Position numbers and translations under genes: made by a program. A stretch of DNA of 64,000 bases from CAYJBH01 sp964369965 (lineage in GTDB: Bacteria > Bacillota > Clostridia > Oscillospirales > Ruminococcaceae): the NCBI GenBank assembly GCA_964369965.1, contig CAYJGF010000004.1, positions 62,001 through 126,000 on the forward strand, in the 5' to 3' direction. Below are positions 59,847-64,000 of the stretch, one piece after another (the stretch's first letter is position 1; each line of letters begins with the position of its first letter). The notes under the pieces are model-generated. The model was given only the letters and a program-made list of their open reading frames with translations. It was not told the DNA's origin and ran no database searches.

Positions 59847-61421
59847 ATGGAATTACGAGAATATCAGCAAGAATGTCTGCAAAAAATGATTGAATATGAA
59901 GATAAATCAGCACTAATTGTCATGGCAACCGGCTTAGGCAAAACCGTCACTTTTTCAGAATTTTTGAGATACGAGGTAATGCAAAATGACCGCATGTGTA
60001 TGATTTTATCTCATCGAGATGAGCTGGTTCACAACCCCTTGCGCTACTTGCACGACTTGCCGTGTGGAATCGAATTATCAAAAAAACACGCAAACGGTGA
60101 AAAAATTATATCTTGTAGTGTGCAATCATTGGTTAATCGCTTAAATCTCTATAACCCTTATGAAGTGGACGTTCTAGTCGTTGACGAAGCTCATCATTGT
60201 GTTGCACCCACATATCGCAAGGTTTTGGACTATTTTCATGGTGCGCAGATTTATGGTTTTACGGCAACTTCACAACGTGCTGACGGTGTGGGATTGGGGG
60301 CAGTTTTTGATGATTTATTGTTTGAACGCAATCTTTTGTGGGGTATCGAAAACGCCTATCTATGCCCGATTGAGGGAATACAAACACCGCTTAAATATAG
60401 GCTTGAGAGCGTAAAAATTGTTGATGGTGACTACGATCAAAACCAGTTGGCGAAAGCGATGTCCGGAACGGCGGTTGGCATAGCCGAGATATATTGTAAA
60501 CACGCCAGAGGTCAAACTATTATTTTTGCGCCGTCAGTTGCCGAGGCACGAGAAATTACAAAAATTATTAACAAACAATATGGCAATATAGCGTCTACAG
60601 TAACCGCCACCACAAAAAATAGAGACATCATTTTAGACCAATTTGAGAATTGTAGGATAAAAGTTTTGGTCAATTATGCAGTTTTGTCGGAGGGTGTGGA
60701 CTTGCCATGCACTGAGTCAATCATCATTGCCCGACCGACCGCAAAAACAAATATTTTGGGATATAGCCAAATGGTTGGACGTGGTTTGCGCCTATATCCC
60801 GGCAAAAAATCCTGCAAAGTTATCGACTGCGTGAGCATATCAGATGTGCCGCTATGCACCGCTGCAACTTTAATCGGCAAGAATATTCCGGCACCAAAAA
60901 AGCAACCGACAACAAAATTACCACCGCCACCGGAAAAAGATCAAAATTTGATTATTTTGCAAAAAGATGACATACCATCAACATTTATTAAAAATGAAAA
61001 GGAGATTAAAATTATGGATAAAGGCATTTTATATAATTCGCATGATGTGAACTGGCAGAGACTAACAAACGGAAATATGGTTGTGGCTATTCCCTCAACT
61101 ACATATATAATCGATGAGCCCGATAGTGAGGGGAACGTGCTGTTAAACCGTAATTCAAAATACGCAAAAAGTCGTATGGATTTGCAGTATATTTATGATT
61201 ATGTTTATGTTGAATTGACAAAAAATCACAGTAGGTATGAACACTTGTGGTCGAAAGAAAAGCGCAAATATATTGATAATGCAAAAGCAACTCAAAAGCA
61301 GATTGATTTAATTCTAAAATTAGACCCTAAATTTGGGGATGTTTCAAAATTGTCATGCGGTGATGCATCGATTATTATCAAAGAATTGCTGTATGGCAAC
61401 AGTGCAAAGGGGGTGGGCTAA
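59847..61421 (+). CDS. SF2 DEAD/DEAH-box helicase
   Basis: 524 residues, start at the ATG after GGAGGAAAATATT. Q-like YQQECLQKM, Walker A MATGLGKTVT, motif II DEAHH, motif III TATSQR, and motif VI QMVGRGLRLYPGK mark a type-III-restriction/RecQ-like SF2 ATPase. About 140 residues follow that I cannot assign. It overlaps the Y1 transposase gene by 1 bp, so the two are translated together; a joint role in DNA processing is conceivable. No methylase or nuclease neighbour supports restriction. Confidence 0.87.
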   Translation: MELREYQQECLQKMIEYEDKSALIVMATGLGKTVTFSEFLRYEVMQNDRMCMILSHRDELVHNPLRYLHDLPCGIELSKKHANGEKIISCSVQSLVNRLNLYNPYEVDVLVVDEAHHCVAPTYRKVLDYFHGAQIYGFTATSQRADGVGLGAVFDDLLFERNLLWGIENAYLCPIEGIQTPLKYRLESVKIVDGDYDQNQLAKAMSGTAVGIAEIYCKHARGQTIIFAPSVAEAREITKIINKQYGNIASTVTATTKNRDIILDQFENCRIKVLVNYAVLSEGVDLPCTESIIIARPTAKTNILGYSQMVGRGLRLYPGKKSCKVIDCVSISDVPLCTAATLIGKNIPAPKKQPTTKLPPPPEKDQNLIILQKDDIPSTFIKNEKEIKIMDKGILYNSHDVNWQRLTNGNMVVAIPSTTYIIDEPDSEGNVLLNRNSKYAKSRMDLQYIYDYVYVELTKNHSRYEHLWSKEKRKYIDNAKATQKQIDLILKLDPKFGDVSKLSCGDASIIIKELLYGNSAKGVG

Positions 61422-62209
61422 TGGCACGGCAAGCAAGAGAGATATCCGCAAGCGGAGTTTACCATATAATTGTACGTGGTATCGATAAAATGCAGATTTT
61501 TGAAGATAGCTACGATAATATGCGGTTTTTGCAGATTTTAGATACTATCGATGTAGAAGATTTTTCGTTGTTGGCATATTGCTTGATGGGCAATCACTGT
61601 CACCTACTTTTAAAATGTCCTGTTGGAGAAAATGGCGCTAAAACGTTGGAAATTATTATGAAAAAACTGGGAACACAGTATGTTTTTCATTATAATCGTA
61701 GATATTATAGAAATGGAAGTCTTTTTGGCGGTAGATTTACCTCTGTTCCTGTGGACAAACGGCACTATTTGTTTAGGGTTTTGCGGTATATTCACAACAA
61801 TCCATACAAAGCAGGTATTGCCAGCGACATGGCAGATTATACATACACGTCATTTCACGATTATTTTACTGCTGGTTACAAACCGATTTGCAAGGTTAAT
61901 ACAGATTATGTTTTTGATATTATTGACCGTGAAAAGTTATATAATTTTCATCTTCAAAACGAGCTTAAATGCGATGATTTTGGCGATTTTGAAACTATTA
62001 CCCAATTTTTAAATGACGATGATGCGTATAAATCGATTTGCGATATTATTGGGTGTAAAGTCCCCAGCGACATCAGTCGTATGCCGCAAAAGCTGCGAGA
62101 TGTTGCATTGTCTATGTTGTGTGATTTGCCAATATCGATTAGGCAGATGTCACGGTTGACCGGGGTGTCAAGGGGGATAATTACACGTATTAAAAATAAC
62201 AATAAGTAA
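61421..62209 (+). CDS. REP-associated tyrosine transposase (RAYT, Y1)
   Basis: 262 residues. ISASGVYHIIVRGIDKMQIF is the usual start, LMGNHCHLLLK the HUH metal site, and the catalytic Tyr lies in QYVFHYNRRYYRNGSLFGGR. The C-terminus has a DnaA-like/HTH segment (ISIRQMSRLTGVSRGIITRI). RAYTs move or maintain REP sequences and lack IS ends. Start ATG is contained in the helicase stop (TAATG). REP-like motifs occur upstream of the helicase gene. Confidence 0.93.
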   Translation: MARQAREISASGVYHIIVRGIDKMQIFEDSYDNMRFLQILDTIDVEDFSLLAYCLMGNHCHLLLKCPVGENGAKTLEIIMKKLGTQYVFHYNRRYYRNGSLFGGRFTSVPVDKRHYLFRVLRYIHNNPYKAGIASDMADYTYTSFHDYFTAGYKPICKVNTDYVFDIIDREKLYNFHLQNELKCDDFGDFETITQFLNDDDAYKSICDIIGCKVPSDISRMPQKLRDVALSMLCDLPISIRQMSRLTGVSRGIITRIKNNNK

Positions 62210-62224
62210 ATTACAAAATAACAG

Positions 62225-62260
62225 GCCGGTAAGCTATTTTTGCTCGCCGGCTCTATTTTT
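62225..62260 (+). terminator. Terminator after the RAYT gene
   Basis: GCCGG...AGC (62225-62234) pairs with GCT...CCGGC (62242-62251), loop TATTTTT, followed by TCTATTTTT. Confidence 0.75.
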
Positions 62261-62301
62261 GCCTTATTTAAAAAATTATTTCATAAATTTCATTTTAGGT
62301 A

Positions 62302-62330
62302 TTTACAACGACTCTTAAATGGTATATAAT
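62302..62330 (+). promoter_or_regulatory. Promoter of the XRE-recombinase pair
   Basis: TTTACA (62302-62307), 17 bp, TATAAT (62325-62330); 21 bp before the XRE gene. Confidence 0.72.
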
Positions 62331-62351
62331 GTTTATCAAAGGAGTATGGAT

Positions 62352-62711
62352 ATGGAGATAATATCAAAACGACTTCGCACATTGCGTGAAAGTGTAAAAT
62401 TGTCGCAAAAAAATATTGCACAGATGATTGGAATAACACAGGTTAGCATTAATCGGTACGAAAACAATTACGCTAAAGTTCCACCTGATGTGTTGTTATG
62501 GTATGCTGATAAATTTAATGTATCTATGGATTATATATATGGAAGAACAGATAATCCTCAAGGGACACAGTATGAATACAAACCAGAAATTATTGCAGAC
62601 AACAAAGAAATGCAACAATTTGTTGAGATGTGTTTTGACCCGAATTCACCTATAAACAACCAACTAAAAGAAACATTAATACGATTATTGCAAGAAGGTG
62701 AAAAGCAATGA
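62352..62711 (+). CDS. XRE family regulator
   Basis: 119 residues. HTH at 5-60: RLRTLRESVKLSQKNIAQMI then GITQVSINRYENNYAKVP and MDYIYGRTDNP, typical of element-borne Cro/CI-type regulators. The ATG at 62352 has AAAGGAG at 7 nt; an ATG two codons earlier is too close. Overlaps the recombinase start by 4 bp (ATGA), so it probably controls excision or integration. Confidence 0.92.
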   Translation: MEIISKRLRTLRESVKLSQKNIAQMIGITQVSINRYENNYAKVPPDVLLWYADKFNVSMDYIYGRTDNPQGTQYEYKPEIIADNKEMQQFVEMCFDPNSPINNQLKETLIRLLQEGEKQ

Positions 62712-64000
62712 AAGCTGTAATATATGCCCGCTATTCTTCTGATTCTCAGCGTGAAGAAAGTATAGAGGGGCAACTTCGTGAATGCAAAGAGTTTGCTGAA
62801 AAAAATAACATTACAATTTTAAGCAGTTATATCGATAGGGCGCTATCTGCAAAGACTGATAACCGCCCCGAGTTTCAACGCATGATAGATGATAGCAACA
62901 AACAGTTATTTGATATTGTGCTTGTATGGAAACTTGACCGTTTCGCTCGTAACCGTTATGACAGCGCACATAACAAAGCTATACTACGGAAAAATGGTGT
63001 AAAAGTGCTATCTGCTACCGAGAAAATTTCTGATGATAGCACCGGCATTTTGCTTGAAAGTTTGCTCGAGGGATATGCTGAATTTTATTCTGCCGAGTTG
63101 TCGGAAAAGGTTATCAGAGGTATGACAGAAAATGCTCTGAAATGTAAATATAACGGTGGTGGTATTCCTATTGGCTACAAGATTGACGATGAGCAATATT
63201 TTCAAATAGATACCCTCACCGCCCCTATCGTTTTAGATGCTTTTAACAAGTATGCAGACGGTGGCACAATAAAGGGCGTAATGGATTTTTTGAACAACAA
63301 AGGTATAGTCACCTATCGCAATAAACCACTACGCATAGACGCTGTAAAACGGCTACTCAAAAACCGCAGATATATAGGTGAATACAAATATCGTGATGTT
63401 GTGATACCGGATGGAGTACCTGCAATCGTACCGTTAGACCTTTTTGAGCGTGTCGGTGAACGTATGGACAAAAACAAAAAAGCTCCGGCACGGTCAAGAG
63501 CAAAACAAGAACTTTATCTGCTAACAACTAAGCTTTTTTGTGGGAAATGTGGCGCATTTATGGCTGGAGAGAGCGGAACAAGCAACAATGGAACTTTTTA
63601 TCAATATTATAAATGTGTAAACAATAAGTATCATCGAGGGTGCAAGAAAAAATCTGTTAGAAAAGATTGGATTGAAGATATAGTTGTTGAGAGCACAATG
63701 CAAATGCTGATGGATGATGATTTGATTGCATTGTTATCACAAAACCTTTTTGATTTGCAAAAAAAAGAAAACAACACCATTCCACTGCTCAAAAAACAGA
63801 TAGATGAAGTAAGCCGTCAAATTGATAATATGTTAAACGCCATTCAAGAGGGTGTTTTAACGTCATCTACAAAAGGGCGTTTGGAAGAACTTGAAATGCG
63901 CAAAAGTGAACTTGAAGTGAGTTTAGTTAATGAAGAGATACAGCAACCGTTATTAACTAAGGAGCAAATTGAATTTTGGTTACATAAATTCAGGAAAACC
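62708..64000 (+). CDS. Large serine recombinase (3' end beyond window)
   Basis: At least 431 residues. The resolvase domain starts MKAVIYARYSSDSQREESIE with the nucleophile Ser in ARYSS and the arginines of WKLDRFARNR. A recombinase domain (GIPIGYKIDDEQ, RRYIGEYKYRDVVIP) and a zinc ribbon (LFCGKCGAFMAGE ... YYKCVNNKYHRGC) follow, then a coiled coil. Such TndX/TnpX-like enzymes integrate and excise elements at short core sites. Likely integrase of the element in 53.5-64 kb. Confidence 0.95.
   Translation, partial: MKAVIYARYSSDSQREESIEGQLRECKEFAEKNNITILSSYIDRALSAKTDNRPEFQRMIDDSNKQLFDIVLVWKLDRFARNRYDSAHNKAILRKNGVKVLSATEKISDDSTGILLESLLEGYAEFYSAELSEKVIRGMTENALKCKYNGGGIPIGYKIDDEQYFQIDTLTAPIVLDAFNKYADGGTIKGVMDFLNNKGIVTYRNKPLRIDAVKRLLKNRRYIGEYKYRDVVIPDGVPAIVPLDLFERVGERMDKNKKAPARSRAKQELYLLTTKLFCGKCGAFMAGESGTSNNGTFYQYYKCVNNKYHRGCKKKSVRKDWIEDIVVESTMQMLMDDDLIALLSQNLFDLQKKENNTIPLLKKQIDEVSRQIDNMLNAIQEGVLTSSTKGRLEELEMRKSELEVSLVNEEIQQPLLTKEQIEFWLHKFRKT

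Noticed and set aside
59847..61421. Restriction-modification or other defence system around the helicase
   Set aside because: No methylase, nuclease or specificity gene adjoins it; the only coupled gene is the RAYT.

Overview
The window reads as chromosomal DNA of an anaerobic, low-to-mid GC Gram-positive bacterium of the class Clostridia, probably a gut commensal. This is inference from several signs. The infC-rpmI-rplT operon has an L20-type leader. Promoters are repeatedly TTGACA-17 bp-TATAAT and ribosome sites are strong AGGAGG-like. There is a pyruvate formate-lyase system, BlaI/BlaR-type and YtrA-type regulators, two lipoprotein-dependent CUT1 sugar ABC importers without their own ATPase, and a mobile element with a large serine recombinase.

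Layout. 1-4.4 kb: end of a secreted Ig/InlB-repeat protein, then an MBOAT acyltransferase with its SGNH partner (surface polysaccharide O-acylation). 4.4-5.8 kb: rplT, rpmI and infC on the minus strand, with leader attenuator, promoter and an apparent AUC start for infC. 5.8-10.4 kb: YtrA-type regulator with an ABC exporter, then a BlaI repressor with a BlaR1-like M56 protease carrying a large unfamiliar sensor domain. 10.6 kb: tRNA-Arg(ACG). 11-19.3 kb: a TetR regulator, then a two-component system followed by an operon for a VTC-fold polyphosphate polymerase, a DUF4956 protein, a GT2-GtrA-phosphodiester-glycosidase fusion, a small membrane protein and a beta-helix lipoprotein. The same direct-repeat operator precedes the regulator gene and the VTC gene, which links them as one regulon. 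19.7-23.1 kb: a pyruvate formate-lyase split into a catalytic subunit and a separate glycyl-radical subunit, its activase, and a truncated formate-channel gene.

23.1-52.8 kb is a carbohydrate catabolism island. A LacI-controlled unit holds a sugar importer, a beta-helix glycosidase, two GH29 fucosidases and a sulfatase. A PF04734 ceramidase-like protein and a GH30 enzyme follow. The next unit is GH4, two BadF-type sugar kinases, AraC and MFS. The last is amino-sugar related: ROK, SIS, GNAT, PIG-L deacetylase, a second importer and a GH84 hexosaminidase. Together they suggest uptake and mostly intracellular breakdown of fucosylated, sulfated, GlcNAc-containing host glycans, with possible glycosphingolipid use. 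Two inverted copies of a 71-bp palindromic repeat flank the central unit.

52.8-64 kb: a decayed Fic gene and an orphan tRNA 3' fragment mark a rearranged junction. Beyond it lies an integrative, probably mobilizable element: small accessory proteins, a possible structured RNA/origin region, an HUH-SF3 Rep/relaxase, a TcpA/FtsK-like coupling ATPase, an XRE repressor, a Big_2 lipoprotein, an SF2 helicase, a REP-type Y1 transposase with REP-like motifs nearby, a second XRE regulator, and a large serine recombinase that runs off the window end.
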